This document shows, piece after piece, positions 11,802 through 24,447 of a DNA stretch of 64,000 bases (position 1 is the first letter of the stretch; every line of letters starts with the position of its first letter). This stretch comes from Elmis aenea. Taxonomy: Eukaryota > Arthropoda > Insecta > Coleoptera > Elmidae. Under the pieces are notes generated by a model. The model did no database searches, was not told the DNA's origin, and saw only the letters and a program-made list of their open reading frames with translations. A program made the translations under genes and the position numbers. The stretch spans positions 30,445,466 to 30,509,465 of the forward strand of contig OX393577.1 in NCBI GenBank assembly GCA_947652605.1, in the 5' to 3' direction.

Positions 11802-12002
11802 GAAAAAACAGATTATTGATCTTCAAACGTTGAAAAAAAGAAAAAAAAGTAGTTTTTAAAAAAAATTGTTACATAATAAACTGGAGCAGTGGAGCAATCA
11901 AAATTATTTGCTCCGGGCTCCGCTCCTGCTCCGGGCAAAAACCCATTGCTCCACTGCTCCGTGCTCCAGCTCCGAGCTCCGCTCCAAACCCCTGACTTAA
12001 AC

Positions 12003-14688
12003 AAGGTTTTCTAGTCTTTTAAGTCGTCAAAACTGTAAAAAATAAACACAATATTTTTGTCATATTTTTCATTTAGTTTAGATTTATCGGATTACAAACA
12101 ATATTCAAGTTACTAAAGATTTAATAGAGCTTCGTGACATTTATATCAACTCGTTATATTATTACCACAATATTACTTTCAATATTTCGTAATTATATTT
12201 GGTAATTTTATGTAGTTGGCGCCTAATTACAAAATAATCTTCATATTGTTTAACTTTTAAATGTTACCTTTCTACAGTTACTTGTATTCTGTTATACTTA
12301 TGTATGTAGTTCACTGGTTTTTATTCAACATATTCATTTATTCATACACTATGTTTTTACCTTTACTTATTGCCTGCATTCCGTAACAGAAAGAGAAAAT
12401 AATTGCCTTACTTATCACAACACTTGTTGTTTTATTAACTATGTAATTATGTAACTCTCACGGTCCAACTAAAAAAAAATCTTTGTATATTAAATTATTT
12501 ATAGTGTGATTATACGATAATAAACTCTTGTGGGTAGTTTATGAGAAATGTTAATGTATGCCCTAAAACTATACAGAAAAGTATTTCACATGGTTCCCAT
12601 TACATGTTTTATCATTTCCTGCGTCTTGATTCATAGATTTGAGTGAACATAAACCGCTTCATTTAGAAAACATTTGTGCTTATTCGTAATTAAATAAGAT
12701 AACTTAAGATTATTTACACAATAAAATTTGCGGTGACATTCTAAGGCGACGTTAATGACACTGAGATTTATAAATATTTGCGATTATGCCAAATACACAT
12801 GTGCAAATCTATTAATTGCAGTTTTCTAATGAAATATTTACCGACCTTGGCAAACGTTTGGCAGCTCATTATGTTTTATTCAAATACCCATTACAATTAA
12901 GTTTTTATACGTTTGTCTTCGGATATATGTATGTGCCGATTTCACTAAAATTTACGAAACAAGCTTCCGGTTTATGCAAAAATTGCAATTTTAAATCTTG
13001 ATGCTATGGTAATTTAGTTATATGTTGTTTATGTTTAATTTTCTGTGCACTTTCTTGGTTACATGAACTTAATTTGTATAAACATCGTTGTTACATGGCT
13101 AATCTTTATTATTTCGTAAAAAATTGCACAACTCATAGACACTCACTATCTGTTAAGTATTGTGTAGAAAGTCATTTGGGTTAATGAGTAAAAGCAGTTA
13201 TGTGTAAATTTTTATTTGTACTTTGAAAAACTAACGTTATATTAATTAATAACAGGCATTATGACAGAAAGTGTAACTAATTTTAATCAAATTCACTAAC
13301 TTTACTCCCAAACAATGTTTTTTTATTCTAATTTCAACCTTTACTGCTAACCATAGTTTGCTTTATTACCACAAAACATTAAAATTCTTAACTTTTTTTG
13401 CAACGCTTTTTTGAAATGTTCAAATTTGCAAGCTTTTCATATTTGCTAAATATAAACGACTTGTAAATATCAAGATTTTAAAATCACTGTAAAATTTCCA
13501 AGTATAATTATGCAGCAGATGAAATATAGAATGACAAATTTTTTTACTTACGTTGCAATAAAATCTTTAAATAAAGGGTACATAAATATACCTACTTATA
13601 TGAGATAAATGTAAATATAAAAACATAAATAATACGGAAAAATATTAAACGAAGGTTGACTGTTGCGGCAGTTTTGTTAATAGTTTGGATGTTTATTCTG
13701 TAAATTTTGATTTTGAAAGTTGTTCATTGTGCATCAGAATTTGATTATGTAATATTTACCACAATTTGAATTAAAAAATATTTAAAGCTACTTCAATTAA
13801 TATTATTTTTATGTAACTTATTTAATTTAAGTAAAAACGTTATTTTCTCAGCCATAAAATTTGTTTAGTAACGAACCAACTTACAGCTATAAATTACATG
13901 TCCGTTTTATAGACAACAAAAAATAGTGAAAAATGAGCTGTAATAAAGTAATAATTTACATGAAGTGTTTGAAAGCTGTCAGAACATTCGTTTATACATG
14001 GAAATATCACACGCACTCACGTCAGCACAAAAATAATGAAATTATATTAAAATAACTGATTTAAATTGAGATAAGTTATAAATGTTTAGAGTCGTTTAAG
14101 GTAAAAGTTAATTATATACAGTTTAGGTCAAGTAACATAACTGTTTACTAGTCAATATTAGGTTAGGAAACAAGCGTTAAACATCTAAAAACTCTGTTAG
14201 TTGCGTGTCACAATGAGAATTAGGTGTTTGATAAACGATAATTTAAATGAGCGTTGATTACTTAATATGCCCGTATTTAACTGACTTCCAGTTTATTTAG
14301 GTAGTCTACGGTAATGTAAATGTTTTTGTTTTCATCTTTATCTAATCTTTGTTTTATAGTTTTTCTAACCACTATACAAGCTAATGTTTGTTTATAATAC
14401 GAGAAAAAAATATGCTCAACAATATGGTGCCTTTATAATTACTACCCCGTCTGCCTGCGTCTGCCTGTTTAAAAATTCGGGTTATTTGGTTTTAAAATAA
14501 TATTGTAGCAACTTAAATATTTTTTGTTTTGCACCATGTTGCCATTGTTTTTTAAATGAGAAAGGTTCCTGCAGATCTTACCGTTTAGAGGCTAATTGTT
14601 TACGTACCTATTGATGTCTCGTAGCTTACTTAAGAGTCACTTTTATAAAACCTTAGAGTTTGTGTTTAAACAATGATGGCTTATATTA
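12003..14688. other. Intron 1 sequence, nothing identified
   Basis: 2.7 kb of AT-rich intronic DNA without recognisable exon, element ends or tandem repeat. Confidence 0.5.
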
Positions 14689-14690
14689 TA

Positions 14691-14795
14691 CTGGATCGTT
14701 CAAAAAGTCTGCAATAAATGGAAAAGTTTTTTATTATCGATTTCTTACAAAATGTTATTCTTTGATGAAAGTTGGTGCATAACGTAAAACTAATT
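14691..14795 (+). repeat. Terminal fragment of a Tc1/mariner-like family
   Basis: Begins TA-CTGGATCGTTCAAAAAGTC and runs on as TGCAATAAATGGAAAAG, related to the tandem blocks at 32619-33150. A near-inverted copy of its first 22 bases ends at 21840 next to TA. It may be the left end of the mariner relic whose transposase lies at 16192-16930. Confidence 0.5.
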
Positions 14796-15487
14796 ATAAG
14801 ATAAAATAAGTTCAATTGAAATTCATGTTATCGGGTTACAATTAAAATTACGTACTAAATATCATTTAAAAGATCAATACAGTAAAACACAAATTATTTA
14901 ATATCTTAATAGTTAACATAATAATGTTACAAAGTAGTTAATATAAACATTAAGCCCAAAGGGTTGCCTACGTTAGGTCTATAATCCGCCACTCTCAGTA
15001 ATTTTGTCCTTATACTGCTACAAGCACGCTGTATGTCTAGGGATTGTAATACCGGTAAACCGGTAAACCGGTTTACCGGTAAATCGCAAAAAATACTCTT
15101 CAAATTTTACCGGTAATTTGCCAGTTTTTTTACCGGTAATTCCGGTAATTTTACAATATCTTTCTAATCATGATAAAAATCTAAATCAAATAATCGAAAA
15201 AAAATTGACGTGTTTTCAAAGAGAAAAAAAGGAGAAATCATACAAATGGCATATGATTGTTTACTCACTACACGAGTAGGGATTGTAATAAATCGCAAAA
15301 ACAGCTCTTTAAATTTTACCGGTAATTTGCCAGTTTTTTACCGGTAATTCCGGTAATTTTATAATATCTTTCTAATCATGATAAAAATCTAAATCAAATA
15401 ATCGAAAAAAAATTGACGTATTTTCAAAGAGAAAAAATAAGGGGAAAGCATTCAAATGGCATATGATTGTTTGATTGTTTACTCACT

Positions 15488-15600
15488 ACTCGACCAACAA
15501 GTGTAGTAGAATCCGAAAAAGCTTTTTCCGCGGCTGGATTATTTTGTACAAAAATTAGGTCGCAATTATATTTTCTACGTGGTTATTTTTTAAGAAAAGT
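15488..15600 (+). pseudogene. hAT transposase C-terminal fragment, pseudogene
   Basis: In one frame the plus strand reads TRPTSVVESEKAFSAAGLFC followed by TKIRSQLYFLRGYF and a stop. This is the end of the hATC dimerisation domain (PATS..SER.FS.AG......R..L), with Glu-Ser-Glu-Lys in place of the usual Ser-Glu-Arg. It lies directly after the duplicated left end, so the rest of the transposase has been deleted. Non-functional. Confidence 0.8.
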
Positions 15601-15904
15601 TTAAAATAAAAAATATTGTTAATAGTTTGACAACATAGGTATATTATGTTAAATCATTTTATATTTTATGTTCAGAATAATTTTATTTTCATGTGTTTTT
15701 TGTAATGCTGGATTATATTTTTTGTAATATTTTTATTTTATATATTATATATTATATATATAGTCATTTTATATAGTGTTATATTAATATTACATAAAAA
15801 TATACTCCTATTAGATACGTTAATGGCTGTTAACTAATATATTGTATGAAACTAATTGGGATAGTTTAGGCTTCAATGTATATAAATATATTTATTTTTA
15901 ATAT

Positions 15905-15996
15905 GGTTTTCGGAGTTTATCCGGGTAATATTTAAATTGGCTCGACGTTTCGGCAAGCTCTTACTATAGGGGAGACGTGGATAAACTCCGAAAACT
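15905..15996. repeat. Small inverted repeat with a GCCGAAACGTCGAGCC motif
   Basis: Arms GTTTTCGGAGTTTATCC and GGATAAACTCCGAAAAC enclose a core that reads GCCGAAACGTCGAGCC on the minus strand. The same core type recurs at 28535, 36651 and 52733. It sits inside the hAT element and is probably a separate insertion. Confidence 0.5.
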
Positions 15997-16191
15997 ACAT
16001 TAAAAATGTTAGTAACCGCAAAAAATCTAAAAAGAAACAGTATAATATAAATATATATGTATAATAATATGATTTACCGGTAAATTACCGGTAAACCGGT
16101 TTTGATTGACAGTTTTACCGAATTACCGGTAATTCAAAAAGTCGGTAAATTTACAATCCCTATGTATGTCCCTCGTATTAATTTTTTTTAA

Positions 16192-16930
16192 TGCACAGTT
16201 TTGTGCTTTTTGTAATCCAACCATTTTCGTATACCAAGTCACTCAAATATCCAAAGAAATAGTTAAAAGGTCGACCTCGACATTGAGATATAATAGGTTT
16301 GTTAGATTGTGAATTTTAGGCACAAATAGGATGTTTGGGTGTTAAGGAACTTCTTCTGTCTTTTTCGCATATGAAGATGCTTTATCGCCCCAAAAAACAA
16401 AGCCGTCGTTATAAGGTAACTTTCGGATAAAGTGAATTGAAATTTTTGTCAAACATTTATTGTGATATGTTTCTTGGTTAATCGCTAATCCTTATTTTTT
16501 AAATACAACTCAAAAACACCCTCACATGACACGGTTATGTACAACCTGACTTTTGGTTCAAATTTTCTCCTCATTTTGTATTTCACATTTGGTAGAAAGA
16601 TCGTCGGTGTAATTAATACACATATTTTTTCTAGACATTTGACGTTTGCTTGATGTGAAATAAGTTTCGTCGTCTAAAATGAACATTTGTCCCATTAAAT
16701 TGTTCATCTGTGTAACATGGAGACTTTTATTTATTTCTAGCTTTTGTGTTCAACATTTTCAAGAGCAGTCGAATAATCAAGTAGCTTGATTTTAGCTCAC
16801 CCCTAATTTGTTGTTAAATTTAGCTTTCAGGTTATTTCAATTCTTTTTCGTCATAATTGTCGCTTTCCTACCAGAGATTCGACTGTTCGTCCCTTCTTTA
16901 GTAAAATGTTAAAAAACATATTTTTTCATA
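16192..16930 (-). pseudogene. Tc1/mariner-type transposase, pseudogene
   Basis: Minus-strand relic with several transposase motifs in order. MGQMFILDDETYFTSSKRQM at about 16610-16690 holds the first catalytic Asp. FVFWGDKASSYAKK at about 16365-16406 is the counterpart of F.PDLASSHYAK, with the second Asp. QCRGRPFNYFFGYLSDLVYE then NGW at 16215-16290 is the C-terminal block, usually RPIEDFWG; its acidic residue is here Asn, so the third catalytic position is lost. Stops and frameshifts separate the blocks. The N-terminal helix-turn-helix is not recognised. The hAT element at 15038 sits about 20 bp past its 3' end. Confidence 0.8.
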
Positions 16931-17124
16931 TTGAAGGTTTACGTTATGCTCTCGCATAGTTCTTTCTTTGTATGATATTTTTTAAGGTTTACAAAATAAT
17001 GCAACGATACAAACAAAGTGTTCCAGTAGTCATAGTATGCTACCGATAGTGTCATGAAAACGGCATTAACAGCAACAAGGCATGTGTCAATTGATTCTGA
17101 GTTTTGTGCAGATTTTTAATTGTA

Positions 17125-17741
17125 CAGGGTGGTCCAAATTCGATGGGATTACATGGGTATCTCGCTTTGTCAAGATAGAGAAACGGTTAAATTACCAAAA
17201 ATGTGCAGTTTTTTGGGGCATACTCAGAACCGTTTTCAAAAATATTCTATCATTTCCAGTTTTCGAGTTATTAAAGAAAAACTGTTTTTTTTTTTGTTAT
17301 ATTTATAATGTGTCATATCTCCCTTGTGTGTGAAGATTATTTTTAGATATTTTTATGTAGATTTTGATAGTACTAAAACAAATTTTTACGCTCGCTATTA
17401 AAAAGTTAGGACACAAACTTACCTTTTTTTAAATGGAAGCTGTAGTTGGCTATGACCTATTTAAATTCCTTATTTTTTCCCTTTCCAAATATATGAGGGT
17501 TGATGTATTCATTTTCAATAATACGCAAGTTACAAAGGTTTTTAAATTTTTTAAAAGATGAGAAACAAAAGTAGGCTGTGAAAACAAAAAAAAAACAAGA
17601 AAACCTGAAATGATAGAATATATTCGAGAACTGTTATATGTTTGTCTCAAAAAACTGCACATTTTTGGTAATTTAACCGTTTCTCTATCTTGACTATTAA
17701 GCGAGATACCCATGTAATTTCGTCGAATATGGAACACCCTG
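17125..17741. mobile_element. TA-flanked CAGGGTG inverted-repeat element (617 bp)
   Basis: Ends CAGGGTGGTCCAAATTCGA and TCGAATATGGAACACCCTG, flanked by TA. Arms of about 170 bp match by eye (shared CATGGGTATCTCGCTT and GAGAAACGGTTAAATTACC). The arms make open frames on both strands; these are not genes. Confidence 0.88.
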
Positions 17742-17743
17742 TA

Positions 17744-18389
17744 CTCGTATTAAATTTTAGCGATCTTGGAAATAATTTAAGTGTTTCAAAAACAGTTTAT
17801 ATTTCATATTAGGTCATATATTTCAATTCTATACAATTTTTTTAAAAACTTTTTTTTGTTTCTCTTTAAATAGGGACACGGCACTTTTGAATATTTCAGA
17901 AATCGCTAAAATCTTGTGTTAGATGAATTTTTATTATATCTTAAAATGAGTTTTAAAATTTGCGTTATATTTTATCTAATCTAATATTTTCTTAATTGTG
18001 CGAAATTAGCTTAGATATATTTATTTTCTAAATTTCATCACGTACCTGTGTACGCAGTTGTAAATTTCATATATTTTCTATTTTCAAACGCCTCTTAGTA
18101 AATCTGCCAACACATTAATATTAAGCATTGCGAAAGTGTGTGTCTCATATGGGTGGCAATGTGTGAATAATATGGTATGAGCGAGCGAAATCGTCTCTTA
18201 AAGCTTGACAATTTATTAAGGCGTGATCGTTTCAAGGAGTTTCGAGTGTCTTTATTACAATAATTGAAATAACATTTACCTTCGAAAATACGTCGTCTGT
18301 AATGCTTCAAATTTAACTCTAAAATCGGCTCTACTATGTACAAGAAATAGTTGCGTTTGCCATTAGTTTTTTTTTTTGCATTGATCATA
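17744..18389. other. Intron 1 sequence, nothing identified
   Basis: A 97-codon minus-strand open stretch (18095-18388), Lys/Arg-rich, was examined and matches nothing I recognise. Confidence 0.4.
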
Positions 18390-18391
18390 TA

Positions 18392-19602
18392 CAGGGTGTG
18401 CCAGATAACATGGGGATCTCGCTTATTATAAGAGATACAGGTTTGCTTAAATTAGATGAATTATTCCTAAGTATGAGAGGAGCTAAATCAATTTTAATGA
18501 GATATTACTTGCTATATCTATTTTTATAAATAAGTCAGAAAATCAAGAAAATTCGTATTTTACCAATCACTTATCAAGCTATCTATGAATAAAGAAACAA
18601 AAAACAACTAATTAAATGTCAAGTGACAGTTACCATTTGTCTGCGGTATCATTTATTAGAATGTATAGTTTTGTTGTGTAATTCGATAGTCTTTGTCTTT
18701 GTATCAAATTTGTTATCATATAATTATTGGCACATTTACAACTAATGAAAAATTTGACATGTTGAGATGCTACATTCCCTGTCACAGAGACTTTGTAAAA
18801 ACAGATAATTCTAATTCTTCATTGATTTATTTTGAATTTTTGGTCGCTTTCTCGAAGAAACCATATTCTTTTAAATTTATTTCCAAATTTCTGTTATAAC
18901 ACTTCGTTGCCTTCTCTCGGGATACTGCCCTAAGTATATTCGCTCAGCTTCTATAAACTCAACATGTTAAATTTTTCGTTATATTTAAATGTAGCCATAA
19001 TTATATGATGACAAATTTGTTGCAAAGACTAAAATTTTTCGTTATATTTAAATGTAGCCATAATTATATGATGACAAATTTGTTGCAAAGACTATTGAAT
19101 TGCACAATACTATAAAATTCTATTAAATGATACCTACCACAGACAATTGAAACTGTCATTTGACATTTAGTTAATTGTTTTTTGTTTTTATTTTCATGGG
19201 TAGCTTGATTGGTAAAATACGATTTTTCTTGATTTTATGACTTATTTATAAAGGTAGATATAGCAAGTAATATCTCATTTAAAAGAGAAAAAAAAGCGCT
19301 TCTATAACTATTCCATAGCCAACTGTGCGATTCCTAAGAAAAAATGAAGTTACGGGTTATATCTCGAAAATAGTAGGGAAGTGATTAAAATAACAGGTAC
19401 ACTCTTCATTAAAAAGTGCCTTAAGAAAGTATTAATAAAATTGTTCTAATGATTAAGAGAGATAAAAGAAATTCACCATTTTATATTTTTTTGCTATAAT
19501 ATCTGAAGTAAGAGGAATAATTCGTCTACTTAATTTAAGAAAACCTGTATCTCTTATAATAAGCTAGGTCCCTATGCTGGAAATGTTATCTGGGACATCC
19601 TG
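18392..19602. mobile_element. CAGGGTG inverted-repeat element with unequal arms (1211 bp)
   Basis: Starts TA-CAGGGTGTGCCAGATAAC and ends ATCTGGGACATCCTG-TG. Shared arm sequence includes GGGATCTCGCTTATTATAAG and ACCAATCACTTATCAAGC. The right arm carries about 220 bp (19281-19500) missing from the left arm, so one arm has a deletion. A 63-bp tandem duplication lies at the centre. Confidence 0.85.
18969..19093 (+). repeat. Two-copy 63-bp tandem duplication
   Basis: The segment from AAATTTTTCGTTATAT to GTTGCAAAGACT occurs twice in a row with no visible differences, at the centre of the 18392 element, suggesting a recent event. Confidence 0.92.
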
Positions 19603-19603
19603 T

Positions 19604-20944
19604 GTAATCATTATTAATTAATTTAAGATATAAAAATAAATGAAATTTAATTTAAAAAAGCTTATAATAATAATTAACTTTGTAGCATTCTAATTGGAGC
19701 AACAGAAGGTTTTTAAAATTGACTGGCGAAATATCGACAAGGCGGCCTGGTGTGTGATGTGTTAATGTTATCTGTTTGACAAGACACACCATTAGACCAT
19801 TAGAGACTCTTTTTGCATAATATATTGAGCACGTTTGTTATTAAAAATGGTGATAGCGTAAATTAATAAAAAACAATGATTTTTGATTAATTGAATGTTT
19901 ATGATTATGGAGTTTAAATTAGTTGCTATGGTCATTTTTTCGAGTTAATAATCTCTTTTAGTAACGGCTTTTATGGTATTTTAATTTATCTCAAAGTTTT
20001 TTATAATCTATTTGATGATACTCATAGAAATTAATGCATTGTCGAGTGTAAGTTATCATGAGGCGACAGCTTTCGCTCAGATTATTGTCTTCAACATGGA
20101 AGCGAAGGACCAATTAAAAATCTGTTGTTGACATCCGCTGTTACTTAGTTATCACTCATTAGCATAAATTTGGCTTATTTGTCATGTTGAACTCAGATTA
20201 AGATAATTGCCGATTTAGTTAATTATTTAAAAGTAAGGACCGAAGAAAATTTTAATTTGTTCAGTAAACTTCACATCGAATCTCGTTGTCGAATCTTAAG
20301 TAGCTTTTTGACGAGTTGTCTACTTTTGAAAATTGTTTATCGCAGAGAACAGGTTATAATACAAATGAGCTGATGGTACTAAATGTAAATTTAAAGTGAG
20401 ATCAGCGCTTTTAACAAGATATTTTGTATTCATTGCGTTCTGCATTTAAATTTACTTACTCCGACGCATATGCTCGTAGTGGTTTTTAAACGGTTATTAT
20501 GAGAACCGCTTTTAAAGTGAGAGCACGATTTTTATTTCAGTTTGTTGTTTTAAACATTTTCTTCTCTTGCACGCAGTAGTACGAAGGGCTTGTACAATAA
20601 ATTTATCACAAGATTTTACGTTGTTGCTATGTGATACCATAGGTACCTACTTTACTATGAAAAACAGCTTATTGTTTCAGTATTTTAATTACGATTTTAA
20701 TTGTTTCGATATTATTATCGAATTATTATAAATAATTACGAACGAGTAGGTAATCCTTATTTTATTTTATGACCAACACATAATGTGATGTTTAATGTTC
20801 ATTGTTAAACTTGGTTAAGTTGAAAAGTTGACAGTTTGTTTTTAGTATTAGCGAAATTTATATGTTTTACTAAAAACAATATGTTTAAATAACATATTAC
20901 AAAAATTTACATCGTGCATGTTTCAAACAAAATTTTCTTATATG
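19604..20944. other. Intron 1 sequence, nothing identified
   Basis: AT-rich intronic DNA without recognised exon or element. Confidence 0.5.
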
Positions 20945-21345
20945 TATACCCTATACCACTTTTGCAACCTTTAAAGCCAATTAAAGTAACCAAAATGTCA
21001 CTAAAAATTTACAAAAACGTTTTTCGGACACTCGTTAACAGTACATTTTAATTTATTATGCTCATGTTAAAAAACATATTTTGATCAAAAAATTATTTAA
21101 GGTAATAAAAATTAATCAACATGATATAGATTTAACCATCCAACAATGTAAACATATACGGGGAGTTTCTTTTGAAAAATTTAGGGTAGTTTCCGGCGAA
21201 ACGGAAATGAAATAATACTGTACAATTGGTCACATAATCTATTTTTTCGCACATATTATATGTCGAAAATTTCGTTTGTCTAAAATTAAAACTGAAGAAA
21301 AAAGGGGGTAGATAAGCCTTATTTCGTTTACACTTGGTGTATTAA
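20945..21345. mobile_element. Truncated copy of the CCGGAA-hairpin composite element
   Basis: Matches the right half of the element at 26488-27490: AACCTTTAAAGCC near 20969, AAAAATTATTTAAGGT near 21088, TTTCCGGCGAAACGGAAATG near 21191, and an end ACACTTGGTGTA near 21331-21342. The left arm is missing. Confidence 0.7.
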
Positions 21346-21814
21346 ACAAACATAATTTTAAGAAAAATTACTAAATTAAATATGAGACAGATGTAGCACT
21401 AGCTCGTTTAAACTTTAACGGTTTAGCTATTTTATAACTAACGAGTCCAGCTCTAATCCTGTTTTGTTGGCATGGTTATTTAACACGCTATTTGCTTTTG
21501 TAAATTACCAGAACAGCAGATTTTGTGCATAAAATTCAATATTAGAATGATAAGGTGCGATGCTAAGCTCGTAAATTTTAGAATACTGAACTTGTGTGGA
21601 GTTTTCGCGACTTGTAAAATTAACAGCTAATGCAGGAAGACGTAATATAAATTTAATAATGTTGTTTTTTTTCTGGCGCACATCTGTATGCAGTATAATT
21701 TATAATGTAGTAAAAATAGTTTTCTTTAAGTTACTTTAAAATTTTTAATATGCTTGAGCAAAATCTGATTAATTTTATAATATGTTTGTTTATCGTTACA
21801 TACCTTTCAACAGT

Positions 21815-21840
21815 TCTTGCAGACTTTTTGAATGACCCTG
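21815..21840 (-). repeat. Isolated Tc1/mariner-like terminus
   Basis: TCTTGCAGACTTTTTGAATG followed by ACCCTG-TA, an inverted near-copy of the sequence starting at 14691. Only the terminus itself matches. Confidence 0.5.
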
Positions 21841-21842
21841 TA

Positions 21843-24445
21843 TATATGCCCATATGCGCCTATACTGAGCAGCGCGAATGGAAATATAGAATTATGTAAA
21901 ATATTTATCCTTCTAAAGTGATGGAGTTTTGTTATTTAAACAGAAAATTGACCAAAACACACAATATTCAAAAATTACACATTTGTCGTACAGATAAACT
22001 GTGTGTATTTCACACATGAATTAAATTAAGTTTTTTGTGCAATGTTACTCCAACTGAGCCAATTTTTTCATATAATTTGCATAACGCATAGTTACTCAAG
22101 TATGATTTATTTTTATCCTTTATTAAACCAGCTTTTTATTATTTAAAAAAGTCTTAAATTCTCCTTTTTTACATTAATACGTATTTGTAAAACGAATTTT
22201 TTTTGTTGATAAATTAAGGTTGCCTGTGAAAATAATTTTTTGGTTGTAAAATGGTTTTAAAGCAATCACTTTAAGATATGAATAACATAATTATCGTTTT
22301 GTTGCTTTAAACGCGTTTTGGTTTATAGATTCAAATCGTATTTACAGTTTTAAAGCACGTTTATTTCAAACACTTGCTGTATTCGTTAACATTCATTTTT
22401 CGTTCGAATATATCGACGGCGATAGACTTAAAATTATAAAAAGAAGACATTTTTTAAATCATGTATTTAATGTAGCCCGAGGCGAAAAGGCAATTATTAG
22501 ACTTTGCTCAGCAATATATTTATCTTAAATACGGCCAAGACAGATCACAAAGATCAAACATTTCAACGGAAGTGTCGTGTCCGATTTCGTTTATTTTAGT
22601 GGTCATAGTTCGTTCTTTGCTACTCAACACGTTGTCAAAGAGATAGTTACCGGAAATAAAAATTGTTCAAGGTAGAATTGTCAAAAACTAATCAACAACC
22701 TAGCGAAAATTATTACACATTGAGTGTATTTTTTAGCGTTTGTTTTTTGCAAGATGCGCAGCGCTATCTATGATGTTCTTTTTTACATAATGTATGTGCA
22801 GATACAATTATATGTTTCAAAATCATTTAAAACTATATTTTAAGTTGTTTACTTTTTAAATCGCTGAAATAATATACAATTGGTGAACAACATATTTCAT
22901 GGTCAACCGAAAGGCAAAGGTGAAATAATAGACTGAAACTCGTTGTAGGAGACTTTCTACGTCTGCATATTTTTATTACTTAGGATAGTGTCACATAATT
23001 GTGTTATTCTCAGACCAGTGCTATGAAATGGGCCATACTACTGTCTTGGTGACACAAGCAGTTCTATATGCATTTGGAGGACATCGACCTAAATATCGCT
23101 ATTTCCGTATCCCAGGAGACCTAAGTTACTTTTTAGCTCCATTTTGAAATTAAGAGCAGACCTTTAGGCTATTTTAAAATTGTTTTGCGCTCTTGTAAAG
23201 TTCATTCGCATCCATCTGTCAATAAAATTAAAAATCACATTTCCTATTGACTTTAAAGCTTTTAGTCTGGTTTAAAACTTCAGAATAGAAGACGTTGCTT
23301 TTGAAATAATAATATTGCTTATAATAGATAATAATAAAAATGCCAAAAAGGAGATATTTGGAGTTTTAATTTAATAACATTTTATTAAGAATTTTAAATT
23401 TCTACTGGTTTTTCAGTAGTCTCATTGGTTGTACATATATGTATATATGTTCCAGAAATGTGTACAAAACTGTCCAATATTTATTATGTTAAAGTTGTTT
23501 AAACTGATTTTGAAAACGCAACACGCTTTAGCAATATTTTAGTGGTCTTACTTTATGTTAATTTTATATACATACCGTCTTCGAATTACAAGTGACAAAA
23601 GTTGTTTGAAAGCGGCAAATTGACATCATCTAAAAGCATACTAAAGTAATTTCAAACCAACAAGCTTAATAAAAAACTATACACAGTCGTGTATGCGATA
23701 ATATTATAATTTTGTCTGCCACAACCGTCTCGACGATATACCTACAAGTTTTTTTTAGTATAGAGATAATGCACAATAGCTCAATCAAATTTAAACGAAA
23801 TAACTTGATTTTTGACTGCCATACTTTCTTAAACTTGTTTATGATTTTTTACTATTATTTAACCAGAATGTCCCAAAAGGATGAACTTGGACCAATAATT
23901 AGTATTGATTAAACAAATATACTGTTAATGACTTAATTTTTAATGATTCTTTAAAGAATTACTCAAATATTTGCAGTTTATTGATAAACTTTAATGTCAT
24001 GTACTATTAATTGCGATAAATCAAATGTGGTATTCATATTTTTAAAACACATTTACCAAAACGGTTGCAATACTGCATCAACAGTTGGAATGAATTTAGT
24101 ATTTAGAGGTTAGCTATAGTAAATATCAATGAATTGATAGATTCTTGTTTGAAACCAACTTTAAGGTCTGGGTTTTACCAGTGTAAAATTTAAAACGTGA
24201 AATCAATGTATCGTACGTGCAGTCAGTCATATTTTCTTACTGATGAGTTGTTAATATTTTTATTCGATTGATCATAATGAACGAGGAACGATATGCCAAA
24301 TGATTCAGTTTGACTGTCGAAATCTCTATAAACCTTATACTTTTGTGACTCGCAAGAAATTCCCTATCAAATGACGTTAATATGTTTTATTATGATTAAA
24401 TATATCAGACTGGCGATAGTCAACTTTTTGTTTGAAATTACGATA
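21843..24445. other. Intron 1 sequence, nothing identified
   Basis: 2.6 kb of AT-rich DNA. A 22985-23147 stretch is open in one plus frame and slightly GC-richer but has no recognised motif. Confidence 0.4.
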
Positions 24446-24447
24446 TA

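Larger units (their letters stand above)
10806..11994. mobile_element. Outer hAT-type GGAGC element, interrupted
   Basis: Starts CAGGGGTTTGGAGCAGTCC and ends GCTCCAAACCCCTG, with a perfect 8-bp duplication ACTTAAAC at 10798-10805 and 11995-12002. The ends are packed with GCTCC/GGAGC repeats. Without the inner insertion the element would be about 461 bp, close to the sister copies at 28594 (395 bp) and 51719 (428 bp). CAGGGG ends and the 8-bp duplication point to hAT. No coding content; the GGAGC repeats make long spurious open frames on both strands. Confidence 0.9.
15038..16162 (+). mobile_element. hAT element relic with ACCGGTAA ends (1125 bp)
   Basis: Starts TAGGGATTGTAATACCGGTA and ends AAATTTACAATCCCTA, with a perfect 8-bp duplication TGTATGTC at 15030-15037 and 16163-16170. 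Multiple ACCGGTAAACC palindromes lie below both ends. The left 200 bp is duplicated in tandem from 15277, the second copy lacking the palindromic cluster. A transposase C-terminal fragment follows, and a small inverted-repeat segment (15905-15996) is inserted near the right end. TAGGGAT ends with 8-bp duplications are hAT-like (Ac type). Confidence 0.88.

Noticed and set aside
17082..17737. Similar peptides predicted on opposite strands at 17120-17308 and 17450-17737
   Set aside because: They are the two inverted arms of one MITE read in opposite directions, not a gene pair.
22985..23147. Open plus-strand stretch reading MGHTTVLVTQAVLYAFGG
   Set aside because: No recognised family, no clear splice pair, and short enough to be chance.
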